DNA of 64,000 bases from Ianthella basta (lineage: Eukaryota; Porifera; Demospongiae; Verongiida; Ianthellidae). The notes under the pieces were generated by a model. That model was not told where the DNA came from, did not search any database, and saw only the letters and a program-made list of their open reading frames with translations. Position numbers and translations under genes: made by a program. Positions 1 to 12,029 of the stretch are shown piece after piece (the first letter of the stretch is position 1; each line of letters starts with the position of its first letter). Location: NCBI GenBank assembly GCA_964019415.1, contig OZ025890.1:4347292-4411291 (forward strand), given 5' to 3'.

Positions 1-172
1 TTAGTAGCAATGATGTTACCTACATTTGTTTTCTTCTATGTCTCACTCGACACATAATATATATTCTGGTATCCATTATGTGTTTATTTGCAACAGATAT
101 CGTGTATTGTGGACTGAGACACATAATATGTAATTTGCATGGATGAAGCTTTTTCTATTCAACCTTTTGTAG

Positions 173-1580
173 GTGGTTATTAATGATCGGACTTGTGTGT
201 GCCCTCATCAGCTACACTTGGTACACTGCCACACTTGAACTGGTCCACCCAAGTAAGCGCGGCTGTGTAGCATTTGTTGTATTTTTGCACACCATACCTA
301 GTTGCCTATTATGTGGTTTATGTCCACTTCTTGGTCACATCTCCCTCTCTCTGTCTCTCTCTGTACCTCAGACACAAAGTGGGCTCTGGCCGCCTTCATA
401 GCAGGAGGAGTTGTCCTCATATTTGGCCTGCCCTTCATGTTTGTGCCAGGGAGCTCCCTTTACTCAAAGTTTCTCCCTTCATCAATACAAGGTGTGTGCA
501 TGGGGGGGGGGGGGGGGAATGTGTCACACAACAATGCAACAATAACACTCTGATAACCAGGTTATGAGGATCCAGGTATGAACACAACCATGTTGCCCCC
601 TGTGGGCAGCCCCTACTAGGTCATGGTGCATCAACTGTCACAGCATCAATGCACCAGATTACTGTCCTCTTACATTATAGTGATGGTTGCTGGTCGCTTT
701 ACTGTTCATGTCTTTGATGCCCTCCTCTTTCCCCTTCAGGCTTTGGTCAGGGGGTGAGACGGTCAATGGGGTCCATTGCAGCCATCTTGGGTCCCCTCTG
801 GGCTGCGTCCACATTCCCCATCAGCCTCTACATCACCTTCGGAGTCATCCTAGCTCTCCTGCTCCTGGTCTTGGTAAGGCACTGGATAGCACGCTCTAAT
901 AGCTGCCATGGTAGTCAGTGGTCCACCTTGTGATAGTATGCTTGCTGCTTCCACACGTGGCTTGAGAGCACATGATGTGGTCATATGCAATGGTATGGTG
1001 GGAGCTTGAGTGCTAACGAGAGATTTCACATAACAACAGGGAACAATAGCAAGGCACATTGACTGTGGAGGTCTTAACAAAACTGTTGATACTGACAAAA
1101 ACCTCTGTGGTTAAAGCATTCTGCTATTGCTCTCTACCACTGTGCAGCAGCTCGCTAGCACTCAAGTTCACTGAGCGTGTATAATACTATGGATAACAGA
1201 ATGTAGCAGTACACACACAGGTTTATACACTAGAACGTTGGTCGTCTGTGATAAAAGTAGTGTTATGACTGAGCTATATATTATGTATACCTGCATGGGG
1301 CATATCCGGGATTTTGTAAGGGAAATGACTCAACTGAAAGGTTTTGGTGTGCCCACAATTTTGTTGCATCGTCAACGGAAGTGACATCCTAACTGAGCTA
1401 CTACTTTACAGTAGAGACAATGATGTGTGCGTCTTGCAGCTACATAGTGAAGCACCATAGTTACCCTTTCCTCTCCTTTCACCTGCAACTCTCAATTAGA
1501 TCATCACTCTTTTGTCCTTCCGGAGCCTCAAAGAACCCACTGCTCAGACTACCGGAACTCAATCTCCTGCCCAGTCATGA
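173..1580 (+). CDS. MFSD8/CLN7-like major facilitator transporter, 3' part of upstream tandem copy
   Basis: This is the C-terminal part of a polytopic major facilitator protein like the lysosomal membrane protein MFSD8 (CLN7). Exons are 173-252, 372-491, 740-873 and 1500-1580, ending in TGA; all splice sites are GT-AG and phases agree. Each exon has exactly the length of its counterpart in the complete gene that follows (80, 120, 134 and 81 nt) and the protein is nearly identical, e.g. WALAAFIAGGVVLIF and FGQGVRRSMGSIAAILGP. The first bases of the window match the intron that follows exon 9 of the second copy, so at least nine exons lie just outside. Recent tandem duplication is inferred from the near-identical exons and similar flanking intron sequence. 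The gene looks intact here, but its 5' part cannot be judged. Confidence 0.85.
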
Positions 1581-2479
1581 GTCAATGTAGATATGTTCAT
1601 CTATATATTACAAGTATCACCAATTGTATATATATACACACATGGCTATTTCTTATTGAAATTTCATGTACAGCTGTCATATGCTTGAATACATTGGGAC
1701 CGGCTGAAAACATGGTGATATGTTTTTCCAATCATGTACCCCAATAACACTACGTCACACCCCGGCCCTCAGTGCAGCGAAAAACCAAGATAGCCGGACA
1801 CCTGCACAGCGGTCTGGAAGATGCTTAAAATCTTGTATCCACTATATATCTGTCAAAATGTTAATGAAGAGTTGATCGAGAATAATCACAAATAAACTGC
1901 CACTTGCAGGTGTGTGACCAGGTGTAGGCCAGGTGCATGTTTGTTAGAATGTATGCAATAGACATGACTATAGTCCCTATGTAATAATACAGATTTAGCT
2001 ATGACAATATTATCAAGAGTAATGCATTACACAGGTAGCTACTCAGCCGTTCACTTTCACTTCGAACCATGTATGCATCCAAGCTATTGTCTTAATATAA
2101 ATTGCGATTTGCTGTTATCCGCAATTGCAAGGAATTCTGTGCGCACATACTGTCCTCGTCAAAGCTCAGTGAACGCTCTGGTCGATCTATGTCTCGGGGG
2201 ACACCGACGGAAGATTAAAGCTATATAGATGCAAACCTAGAGAGAATAAGGAAGAACATAAGATGACTGCTAGAAGAGCCAGTGTAGCGTATGTGAAATT
2301 TCCCTCTTCGCCCAGAAACTGGCACCGTAATAAGCTCGATCGAGCAAGGACTTTCTTTGGTCCCTCCTTAACCGTACGTTTCTATACGGCCATGTTCTTG
2401 TTTGCTGTGTGATGATGTCACACTGTAGGCCATTAGGGTATTCCCCCGTGACCTATCCCGGAAGGTGAAGTCGAAGACT
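1581..2479. other. Intergenic region between the two MFSD8-like copies
   Basis: This 0.9-kb stretch should hold the 3' UTR of the upstream copy and the promoter and 5' UTR of the downstream copy. I see no TATA box or conserved gene in it. The short open frame around 2001-2228 has no recognisable protein and is not supported. Confidence 0.5.
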
Positions 2480-2753
2480 ATGTGCACACTAAAGTGCAAG
2501 AAATGGGTCACGTATATTACCATTGCATTCTTCTTCATTTGTGGCGGTATAGAGTACGGTGAGTGAGGCTGAGATCAGTCTGTCAGTGCATGTAAGCTAC
2601 AGATACCTGGGCCATCGTCTCGTACCCTTCATCACTAGCCTAGATCTATGTAGTAGTGTGCCATGGATGTAGACTGTCTCACTCGTGATCCTGTGCGAGC
2701 CTGTACATCATAAAGCATGCTGATAATGTGGGAGGGACTACATTGTGTGTGTG

Positions 2754-2844
<91 letters not shown>

Positions 2845-5800
2845 ATGCGTGCGTGCGTGTGTGTGTGTATTGTAAGATGTCCCTCCTCCACTTCTCCATT
2901 GCATTTAGGTATTATTCTACCAACAGCTTTGGATTATTTAACTGTTCACTACCATGGGCCACAGTGGATATTTGGTCTGTCTATATCAGCATTTAGCATA
3001 TCCAACCTCTTTGCTGGACCAATCCTTGGATTTATATATGATCGTACTAGAGCAGTGAGAGCCATCGTATTGGTGGCTAACCTGTTTGAGATTGGAGGTG
3101 AGATCGACCACATTGGTTCATTGAACATTCTCACTTCTAGTACTGTACTGTGCTGTATCCTCACTACCGTGCTCTACTTCTGTACATGTATATTGAACTG
3201 GACACATTATGTGCCTCTGTGTCTGTACAGGTAATTTCATGTATTTTGCTGCCACATCAGAATGGATGGTGGTCGGGAGCAGGTTCATTGTCGGTAGGTG
3301 CTTTCTACACATGTTCCATTAGAATACATGTTCTGAATATGTACAATTAGTTCACAGTCAGTATAATGTACTCATAAGAATTACGTTCAGACATCCAGTG
3401 GTTTCAGGATTTCTAGCCCCGTTTGACTTTTGCATACATACAAGCACGTGAATATAGTATTAGACACATAGGTAGATTGCAAGTACTTTGATATATGTAC
3501 ACGCATGCTTCAAGTGTAGATCAAAGCATGTATTTTGCTGCCACATCAGAATGGATGGTGGTCGGAATTTCCAAATCTACCTTTCCAATACTGCATTCAC
3601 ATGATCACACCAATGCAGAAGTCAATTGGGACTAGAAACCCTAAACCACTGTATAGTACTGTCCTAGCTAAGAGTAAATACATGGCATTCAACCGTGCTG
3701 GTTGGTAGCTGCAAGCAAGCACTTGACCAGCTAGTGTGTCTTTTATCCTTGCATGGTGGCATTACGAAGTGTACTGTGCATGTGTAATGTTCAGTGTTCT
3801 TTGTAGGCATTGGAGCAGGTGCAGGTGCTGCCATATTTGGCTACCTTGCTCATACGAGCACCAACAAAGACAGAACGGCATTCTTTTCAGTGTTTATGGC
3901 AGCAAGGCAGATTGGACTCATTCTCGGTGAGCCACTGTGAAGGCAGCTTGAACCTGCAATACTGCAGTCACTGTATATTAACATGTGAATCATTCAGGAA
4001 TGTTGTGTGGGTGCTAAATATGTTACAATCACTGCAAACTGGACCATTATACATTAGTCTACAAGGCTTTACTTCCTCATGTGGTCATTTTTCTCACGAT
4101 TGACCCTATACATGTAACTGCACCATTTAGTATAGCTGATTGTGGTATAAATCTCTGTACTCATCTTGTGATAAGACGCCACTGGAGTCTGAAGTGCACC
4201 GGTCTGGTGTGCCAGACCCTCCCCATGGCACAGCTCTACCTCATGGCAGATCAAGAGGTATAAGATATGGAAGGTCTAGCAGTCTAGACTGACAATGCGT
4301 ATTTTTCCTTCTTCATGTAGGTACTAGTTATGTAGGTATTACTGTGTGTATGTGTACTATGTGTCTCTTTGTGCATGCGTGTATGTAGTTAGTGTGCACA
4401 ATACTGAGACCTTGAATTAGCCAACCTGCGAGACTTGACACGCTGAGGACACTAGCTACCAATGGAGGAGTATGGGAAGACCTGACCCATTACATATATG
4501 GACTTCTTCACTGATTGAACCATTAGCATGTCACTGAGCTATGAAGTAAACAATAAGTAATTTTGCTATTGTGAAATGTATGCATTCGTACTCCCCCCCA
4601 GGTCCTGGTATGAACTTCTTTCTACAGTACAGTAACTTCCAACTTGGACCATTTGTCCTTGACAAGTACACAGCTCCTGGCGTGAGTTAAAGGGACTAAA
4701 TCTCCTTTATACATAGCTCAGGTCCTATTTGCATGGGCTCGACCTCAATTTTATGTATGTTACTTGTCTTCTTTATTGATGCTGCTGTTTGCACCATGTA
4801 CTGTCTTCTTCTTCCATTTGTACAGGCCTTCATGACAATTGTGTGGACTGTGTTAGAGTTGATGTTTGTGTTCTTTTTCTTCAAGCTGCCGATAGTGGAG
4901 GAGCATTCGGAGGAGAAAACGCTTACAGTGAATGAAGAATCAGTGACAAATGAAGGCAGGGAGACACAGGCCAGTGGTTATGGAGCTATTAACTCTAAGC
5001 CTGATATTGGAGACAGTGGGAGTACCCTGAATGACAGCGAGAAGGAGGAGTCTGGATCAAAACAGCCGTTACTAGGAAAGAACGCCCCTCAAAACGTACC
5101 AAAACTGAAGAAAATGGTACACATTATGTTTGGTAAGGGCTTGGCTCAATAGAAGGAAGAAATGGCAGTGCTCATGTTTTGAGTTTTTGTATAATTATTA
5201 GCATTGAGGTATCAATCCAGTACTCGTTCAACAATTAATGAAATTGTTGTGCTGTAAATATTAATTAGGCATCTAGTGGGCGGGCTAGCCAGTTTGTACA
5301 CTACGTACAGAAAATGAATAATTGGAAGTGCTTTAGGTGATAGTTAAGCCCGCTGTAGTGGTTGCATCCCTTCTCTACAGTACTGTGCACTTTATGTAGA
5401 CTGTCATGTCAACATGTATTGGTCTAAGAAAAAGGCAAGCAATGTGCGTTGTGGTCCTATATTCCAAGGGCCTTCTCTGCCATTGCTTGTGCATTAGATC
5501 TCATTCATGAGGAGACTGTTGTTCTGCTTGCTGTGTTCACCATTACAATGTTCAACCAAATGGCAATTGAGGTTAGTTGCTTGTAGTATGTCCTACACAC
5601 AGCTCACGATACCCGTTAGTGTGTTTGGTGATCAGCTCCACCTCCGGGGGCCTCACCCAGTCGTAGTCACTCCATTCTTTGTCCTGAAGCTGGGTGGGAT
5701 GTGGGTATGCTTGCAAGATGTCATTGCTGTACTTTGTGCGTGTACATACATTCGTACATATGTCCCTGTACTTGTCATTAGTCCTAGAGCACTGTGTTGT

Positions 5801-6805
5801 GTTGATACTTGCGTGTGTCCTCTATGATGCATGAAGGTAGATGGGTCTTTACACCAATCTGTGCAGTGCAGTGCTGTGCCCCACTGCATGCACTTTGTTA
5901 TATCCTTTATTAGACTTTGGTGGTCCCTTTGGGTGAGGACTATCTTGGGTGGAACGAGACATATATTAGTGTGTTTTACATGGTGGCAGGAGTGGAGGTG
6001 AGACATTCTTGTGCTGTACTACTGTATGTGGTTAATGTAAGTGGGTGTGCCCAGACTGACCAGAACGGATTGTGATCAATTACATTGTGCAGATTATATT
6101 CTCATTTGCTGTCATCCGCTTCCTGAGTCGGAAGATCACTGACAGGTTAGTAGCAATAATGATCTCTACAGTTTCAGCTCCACTGGCACATCAAACTGCA
6201 GCAGATACAAAACCGTGTGTTGTGGACTGAGACCCTTATGCAGTGTGAATGAAGAAGTAGATACGTGTCAAGTGTTCCTCATTTCTATTCTACTTTTTGT
6301 AGATGGTTGCTGATGTTTGGACTTGTGTGTGCCCTCATCAGCTACACTTGGTACACTGCCACACTTGAACTGGTCCACCCAGGTAAGCAGGGCTGTGTAG
6401 TATTTGTTGTATCTCTGTGTATGTAGTTGTCTAGAAGGTAGTTGTGCGATCTTTAATGTGGTTTGTTTTATAGTGCACATGAATTTATACACTTGCCTAC
6501 AGCTACCGTAATGTTGTGAATACACTGTGGTCTACCTACTGACTCTGCTAGTGAAACGTCATATCCCATGTATCTTAGGGTGTGGAGTGGTGCTTGAATA
6601 TGTTGGACTGTTCATATTGCCAGTAGTTTCCATGTCTGTCCACTACTTGGTCACATCTCCCTCTCTCTGTCTCTCTCTGTACCTCAGACACAAAGTGGGC
6701 TCTGGCCTCCTTCGTAGCAGGAGGAGTTGTCCTCATATTTGGCCTGCCCTTCATGTTTGTGCCAGGGAGCTCCCTTTACTCAAAGTTCCTCCCTTCATCA
6801 ATACA

Positions 6806-6838
<33 letters not shown>

Positions 6839-7800
6839 GAAAGGGGATGCAGCGGGTGTTAGTGGCAGCAATAGTACGCTCTTGTAGGTTTGGTAGCCAG
6901 CATATTGACTCACTTTCACGAGGACCCAAGTACATACACAGACGAGTGTAGTTTCAGTGCAGGCTGACCACCTAAGAATATATACCTCCTACTGGATCAG
7001 AGGGTAGTGAGTATGCTGGATGACGTACTGTATAGTCTTCACATTACACCAATTGATGTGCCCACACCTTGCTCCCAACGCTCCCACACCAGGGAATAAA
7101 GTATATGTTACAGCTATAGTAGCATTGTGATGCAGGCTACTGCGAAGTTTGACAGATTGTTTGTCAGTCAAACCAACATCACAATTCACTGCAGCAGCAA
7201 TACCTATTGGTTCAAACAAGGGCAACAACTGATAGCCACTTTACTGTTCATGTCTTTGATGCCCTCCTCTTTCCTCCTCTAGGCTTTGGTCAAGGGGTGA
7301 GACGGTCAATGGGGTCCATTGCAGCCATCTTGGGTCCCCTCTGGGCTGCGTCCACATTCCCCATCAGCCTCTACATCACCTTTGGAGTCATTCTAGCTCT
7401 CTTACTTCTGATCCTGGTAAGGCACTGGATAGCACACTCAATAGGATTCTCAGTGGCCACTTAGTGTTCCACCTCATGGTAGCATGCTTGCTGCATCTAC
7501 GTATGGGATAAGCTTGAGTGCATACAATTATTACAAATATATGAATGAATGGTGTAACAGTACACCCACAGGTACACCTGGCGGCAGCAGTGTCAATGAT
7601 AGGAATAGTGTTATGACTGAGCTATGTTCGGTATTGACCATATTGTATATTGGGTTACTGTAGCTGTGCTGTGAAGCACCATAGTTGCCTTTTCTCTCCA
7701 TTTTAACTGTAACTCTTAGGTCCTCACTCTTTTGTCCTTCCGGAGCCTCAAAGAACCTGCTGCTCAGACCACCAGAACACAGTCTCCTGCCCAATCTTGA
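2480..7800 (+). CDS. MFSD8: MFSD8/CLN7-like major facilitator transporter, complete
   Basis: A complete gene for a polytopic major facilitator protein of the MFSD8 (CLN7) type, a lysosomal membrane protein in vertebrates. Exons: 2480-2558, 2909-3097, 3231-3293, 3807-3926, 4602-4681, 4826-5132, 5498-5571, 5914-5997, 6093-6145, 6303-6382, 6688-6807, 7283-7416, 7720-7800; total 1464 nt, 487 aa (human about 518). The start is the first in-frame ATG after an in-frame stop; it gives MCTLKCKKWV followed by TM1. TM1-2 flank GIILPTALDYL. The loop and signature helix include GFIYDRTRAVRA and GIGAGAGAAIFGYLA. A hydrophilic acidic central loop (about residues 185-275) contains KQPLLGK, a dileucine-like motif that could serve lysosomal sorting. 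The second half carries ETLVVPLGEDYLGWNETY, with an N-glycosylation sequon, and FGQGVRRSMGSIAAILGP. It follows a tandem copy in the same direction. Confidence 0.9.
2745..2868. repeat. (GT)n microsatellite in intron 1 of the MFSD8-like gene
   Basis: A run of about 120 bp of GT dinucleotides with a few GC and AT interruptions at its end. It lies about 40 bp upstream of the exon 2 acceptor. Reading frames through it (Cys-Val or Thr-His repeats) are not genes. Confidence 0.97.
3527..3565 (+). repeat. Exact 39-bp copy of exon 3 sequence inside intron 3
   Basis: Bases 3527-3565 repeat exactly the bases 3238-3276 of exon 3 of the same gene. The copy has no acceptor in front of it and no donor behind it, so it is not an alternative exon. 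It looks like a small local duplication. Confidence 0.9.
4202..4290. mobile_element. Short inverted-repeat element (MITE-like), copy 1
   Basis: Two arms about 21 bp long face each other at 4202-4222 and 4269-4289 (left arm begins GTCTGGTGTGCCAGACC; the right arm reversed reads GTCTAGACTGCTAGACC). There is no coding capacity. The arms resemble those of the element at 8023-8105, so both probably belong to one family of non-autonomous DNA elements. It lies in intron 4 of the MFSD8-like gene. Confidence 0.6.
6808..6837. repeat. (GT)n microsatellite starting at a splice donor
   Basis: About 15 GT units begin directly at the donor of exon 11 of the complete MFSD8-like gene. The corresponding intron of the upstream copy (492 onward) has only a short GTGTGTG followed by a G run (502-517). 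Confidence 0.9.
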
Positions 7801-8022
7801 GTCAACGAAGACATGTTCATCTATTTCAGATACTATTGTATTGTTAATATTTTTAGCTTATTTGAAATGTTCATGTACAGCTGTATAAAATATGTGTATA
7901 TTGACCATCACATGCAGTCCAACTGTGTTTGCAGGATCTTATACATCCAATATAATATTATGTATAATACATGGATAGGCTTATAGCTATAGCTATAGCT
8001 GTGCATGCTTGCAGTTTATTTT

Positions 8023-8105
8023 TAGTCTGGCTTGCCAGACCACCCCACAAAGGCCCGGATCTAGAGCTATAGCTCGAGGCACAATCTAGCAAGCCAGCTA
8101 GACTA
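8023..8105. mobile_element. Short inverted-repeat element (MITE-like), copy 2
   Basis: Arms at 8023-8039 (TAGTCTGGCTTGCCAGA) and 8085-8105 (reverse complement TAGTCTAGCTGGCTTGC...) can pair. The 83-bp element fills much of the short gap between the MFSD8-like gene and ESS2. It resembles copy 1 at 4202-4290. Confidence 0.65.
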
Positions 8106-8288
8106 TATAGCTTGCGTGCAGTGTATATAGGTCTATATGGATAGTACATCATTGCACAATCAGTCATCTTATCTATTGCGTAACGAATGGCGCCAGCGTG
8201 CATAGGGGGGATACCCTGCAAAGCCATTGCGCAATAACGTGCCCAACGCTTGAACAACGTTGAAAGCCGGACCGTGAATAGACAAGAG

Positions 8289-11200
8289 ATGTCCGCTTCA
8301 GGCGAGAAACAGTTGGTAGTCCGAAGTGCCTCGGGCCCATTGGCCCGAGCAGGCTTAGGTAGTTCCACTTCGTCCAAACCATCAAAGATGAATTCCCTGG
8401 ACGAGGACACATTCACAGAGGTAAGGAATGCGCAGTTTGTCACTCCATCCCTTCAAATTGAGGCGAAGTCGCTTTGTATTTTGGCCGAAACTTATATTCT
8501 AGTCTGATGTTAATTGCCTAGTGTACCTAGCTTTGTGACGCTGGATGGGTACCCTTTAGGAGGTGTTGGTTCATGTTATGTTCTCTGTTCACTCACTCTA
8601 ACACTCACTCGCCCGTATACCTCAGCAGCAACGCGCTTTTGACTGTGCGTCTTTTTCACTGTGTAGCTTTGTGTGTCTCTGTTAAGCTTTCTCCGGAGAA
8701 TAGCATTACAGGCTAACCTCTGTCTTAGAGACTTCCACATTCTGCCTGACTTAGGCCTAGATGGGCATTTGTGACAATTAGCTGACCACCACATGTCATC
8801 ATGTTTCCCTGCCATTTGACCAGGGCAAGGAATGATTGTTGCCATGGTATAATGTGGTGTAGTGAGGCCAGCCCTGACTGCACCAAGGGTGAAGTCCAAC
8901 TAGGGGCATCCATAGAGATACAGTGCATTACGTATCTCTTCATGTGTTCACACCCATCCCAGAATATGAGTGAGATCATTCGCCGAGACTTCTTCCCGGA
9001 CTTGCCGAAGCTGGAGATGCAACTGGAGTACATCAAAGCCTCTGAAGAGGGCAACTTTGTGAAAATGAAGGAGCTGTCAGCAAGGATGACACACACACCG
9101 GGACCAGGTGTGTGAGGGTGCATGTCCGTGTGTATGTGTGTTTTCATTTGTACGTTAGGCACATGCAAAGATATTTGAGAAGCTTCTGCCTTTGGTGACA
9201 TGATGTGTAACACTTTCAGACATGTCACGTGATCTTCTCCAGTGACTCAACTCTATTCCTAGTCTGTCAGCTAGACTCAATTCTCAGTATTTTGTGAGTG
9301 ATGCCAAGTAATATTGAGAATTTGGGTCTAGTGGTCAGAATAGCTTATTACTTGTGCAGTAGGCCTTGTACACATCTGTATAGCTGGGACAATAAGCCTA
9401 TTCCTCAATAGAGAGGTTCCTGAATGCAGTGTGTCCTGCACACAGGGTAACACTGTACGTCTGCATGCATATAATAGCTTTACAGCAGTGTTGAATGTAT
9501 CCCTTTTACATGATGTGTGCTAGTATTTGAATGACCCTGCACGGTGGTGCTCATTCCTTTTCCTGTCATTCCATTTACTTCTATGTAGCTAATAATGTTG
9601 ACCATTTCCCTTTTCGCTGGCTTGCGTTTAGGTGATCTTTCCACTCCATCATCGAGTGTATGTGCCACACCCATTGTGGGAGGGGCTGGACAAAAGAGAG
9701 CAACTGCAGAGACTGATTCAACAGAAGGCTCAGATATTGATGGTTCCCAGCCACCTTTCAAACAACCCTCCAAGCCTAGTGACACTAGACTGGATGCATA
9801 CCTCTCAAAGTACCACAGTGAAGACGACGCCTCTTTTGCCGAGTTGATGGAGAAGACACAGCAGAAGCACAAGGAGAAGTATGCCTGGCTCTACGAGCAA
9901 GAGGAGAAAGCAAAACAGTATGCGCTAGAGTTCCAGCCTTCAGCCACAGGAGAGAACACTAAACAGCTAGCTATCACAGATGGTACCAGTGCGCAAGAAG
10001 ACCAGCCTTCTGTAATGAAAGCACTTTCCGGTGGGCAGGGGAAGACTGGTGAGGTGAAAACTTGGACTTATACAGCTAAGAATGCACTCATGTACATGCC
10101 AGAGGGTTTGGAGATGACAGCTAAAGAGAAGATGGAGCTACCCGGTGCACAGAGAGAGATAATTCACTCCAACACACGACTCTCTAGAAGCTTCCTCCAC
10201 CAAATGAAGAACTACAACCCGAATGCCTCTGAAGCAGGTGCTCCTGGCCAGCCTGCTGGGCAGAAGATTGGGGTTGACGGCAATCTCCTGGACAAGGGAG
10301 ATGGGTCACCTTCTGTGAATGGATATGGCTTTGTTTCTACTCCAGTGATTGAACCAGGTGTGTACGTACACACTGCATATGTGATGGATGGATGTATGCA
10401 GATAGCACTTGTTTGTGGGTCTGGTACATTTTACATATATTTAGTTTTGTAGCTGTTAGTCCAACTCTCACAGGTAGAAGGCTACAAATTTTAACAGCAA
10501 ATAAATTTAGCATTTTGAATCATCCAAGATTTGGCAGGTACTAGTTTTAGCGTATTTTGTGTGTACTTTTTAACCTGTACAGAACAAATTTTGCAGGTGC
10601 TATATTTAGCGATTTTAGGACAGTTGCTAAATTCACTAAAATTTGTACCTGTTAAAATTAGTAGCCTTACAAGTAAACAGGTCTAGCTCTATAGACTATG
10701 TATGTAGCTGCTACTTTAATTACTGCGACATCCAATAGAGTGTGAGGTGTTTCAACCATTTACATATTGATGGAAGAGAAACAACTTACTCTCTTTGTGA
10801 CAGGTGTGGACGCCTCTCCTCTGATGACCTGGGGTACCATTGAGGGCACTCCAGTGCAGCTGGACGGCGGAGGGACTCCACTGCCCTCCGGTGGGCCATC
10901 GTTCAAGATGCCGACATTGCCAAAGCGGGAGGCTTTAGGGATGAAACTCTCTGAGCGAGCTAGTAAGGCCTTCACTGAGAGGAAGAAGAAGGCGCTGGAG
11001 CATGCCACCACATCATTGCTTAAGTCAAGGTAAGTTACTTTGGGTCATAGGGTGACACACAACGCAACACTAAGTGTATATACATCGTAGGCAGTGTAAG
11101 CTTGTGTGTCAGCAAGTTTGTTTGTATTAAGTCACCTTTTTAGGGGAGAAATATGTGTAAGTACATGTGGGTGTGATGTGCTGTGTAGTGTAAGTACATG

Positions 11201-12029
11201 TGGGTGTGATGTGCCGTGTAGTGTAAGTACATGTGGGTGTGATGTGCCGTGTAGTGTAAGTACATGTGGGTGTGATGTGTTGTGTAGTGTAGGTACATGT
11301 GGGTGTGATGTGCCGTGTAGTGTAGGTACATGTGGGTGTGATGTGCCGTGTAGTGTAAGTACATGTGGGTGTGATGTGTTGTGTAAGTACATGTGGGTGT
11401 GATGTGTTGTGTAAGTACATGTGGGTGTGATGTGCCGTGTAGTGTAAGTACATGTGGGTGTGATGTGTTGTGTAAGTACATGTGGGTGTGATGTGCTGTG
11501 TAGTGTAAGTACATGTGGGTGTGATGTGCCGTGTAGTGTAAGTACATGTGGGTGTGATGTGCTGTGTAGTGTAAGTACATGTGGGTGTGATGTGCCGTGT
11601 AGTGTAAGTACATGTGGGTGTGATGTGCTGTGTAGTGTAGGTACATGTGGGTGTGATGTGCTGTGTAAGTATTTTAGTAACTTTTTGTGCTGGATGTTAC
11701 TGTCAATTTGTCATTTGCGCAGCCCCAGTCTGAAGAATGCCCTGAGCACCCCCACTGCCACTGACAGGCTCAAGCTGCTCTCCCCTGCCGCTCGCAAACT
11801 TGCACAGAAGGCCACACCCACTCGTAGTGTGGACACATCCCTTCGGTCAAGCTACACTCCAACTCACACACCTTCTGCAAGTCCCCTCATACGGCCACAG
11901 ACAGGGTCCACTCGGAAGAGGAGTCAGAACTCTTCCACCCCGTCAATCACAGCTCAGAAGGAGTCTCAAGGCAACAGGACTCCATCGACCCCACTGCTCA
12001 GCGACAACCTACTACAGCTCAACAAATGA
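8289..12029 (+). CDS. ESS2: Splicing factor ESS-2 homologue (DGCR14 family)
   Basis: ESS2/DGCR14 is a nuclear protein associated with the spliceosomal C complex. Exons: 8289-8420, 8963-9107, 9632-10357, 10804-11029, 11723-12029; total 1536 nt, 511 aa (human 476), all phases consistent. The first ATG gives MSASGEKQLVV. Family hallmarks in order: RRDFFPDLPKLEMQLEYI near residue 50; DAYLSKYHSEDDASFAELM and the HAWLY-like YAWLYEQEEK; TWTYTAKNALMYMPEG; NGYGFVSTP; SPLMTWGTIEGTP; the coiled stretch ERASKAFTERKKKALE; RSSYTPT and the terminal LLSDNLLQL. Low-complexity Ser/Thr/Pro segments separate these blocks. The gene is on the same strand as the transporter (gap 488 bp) and convergent with ARMC5. 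Intron 4 is filled by a minisatellite. Confidence 0.93.
11154..11668 (+). repeat. Minisatellite in ESS2 intron 4, units of 33 and 28 bp
   Basis: About 16 direct repeats of a unit starting GTAAGTACATGTGGGTGTGA; full units are 33 bp and some are 28 bp. Each unit carries GTAAGT, the consensus 5' splice site, and many also contain TGTAG. The array lies about 120 bp downstream of the true donor (11030). There are no unique spacers, so this is not a CRISPR array. Confidence 0.95.

Noticed and set aside
2635-3234. Long Cys-Val or Thr-His repeat open frames over (GT)n tracts (also near 19673-20054, 20609-21254, 36687-37201, 41001-41386, 51021-51372, 60156-60465 and 61533-61929)
   Set aside because: They are only translations of dinucleotide repeats with short flanks; none has a conserved domain apart from the true exons they overlap.
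5582-5710. An extra exon of the MFSD8-like gene encoding VVVTPFFVLKLGG
   Set aside because: Exon 7 (to 5571) joins in phase directly to 5914, giving ETLVVPLGEDYLGW, which fits the family; the other segment would insert unmatched sequence.
11106-12029. Cys-Gly-Cys-Asp repeat frames that look like a metallothionein- or keratin-associated-like protein
   Set aside because: They arise from the 33-bp intronic minisatellite; the genuine ESS2 exon at 11723 is in the expected phase with exon 4 without it.
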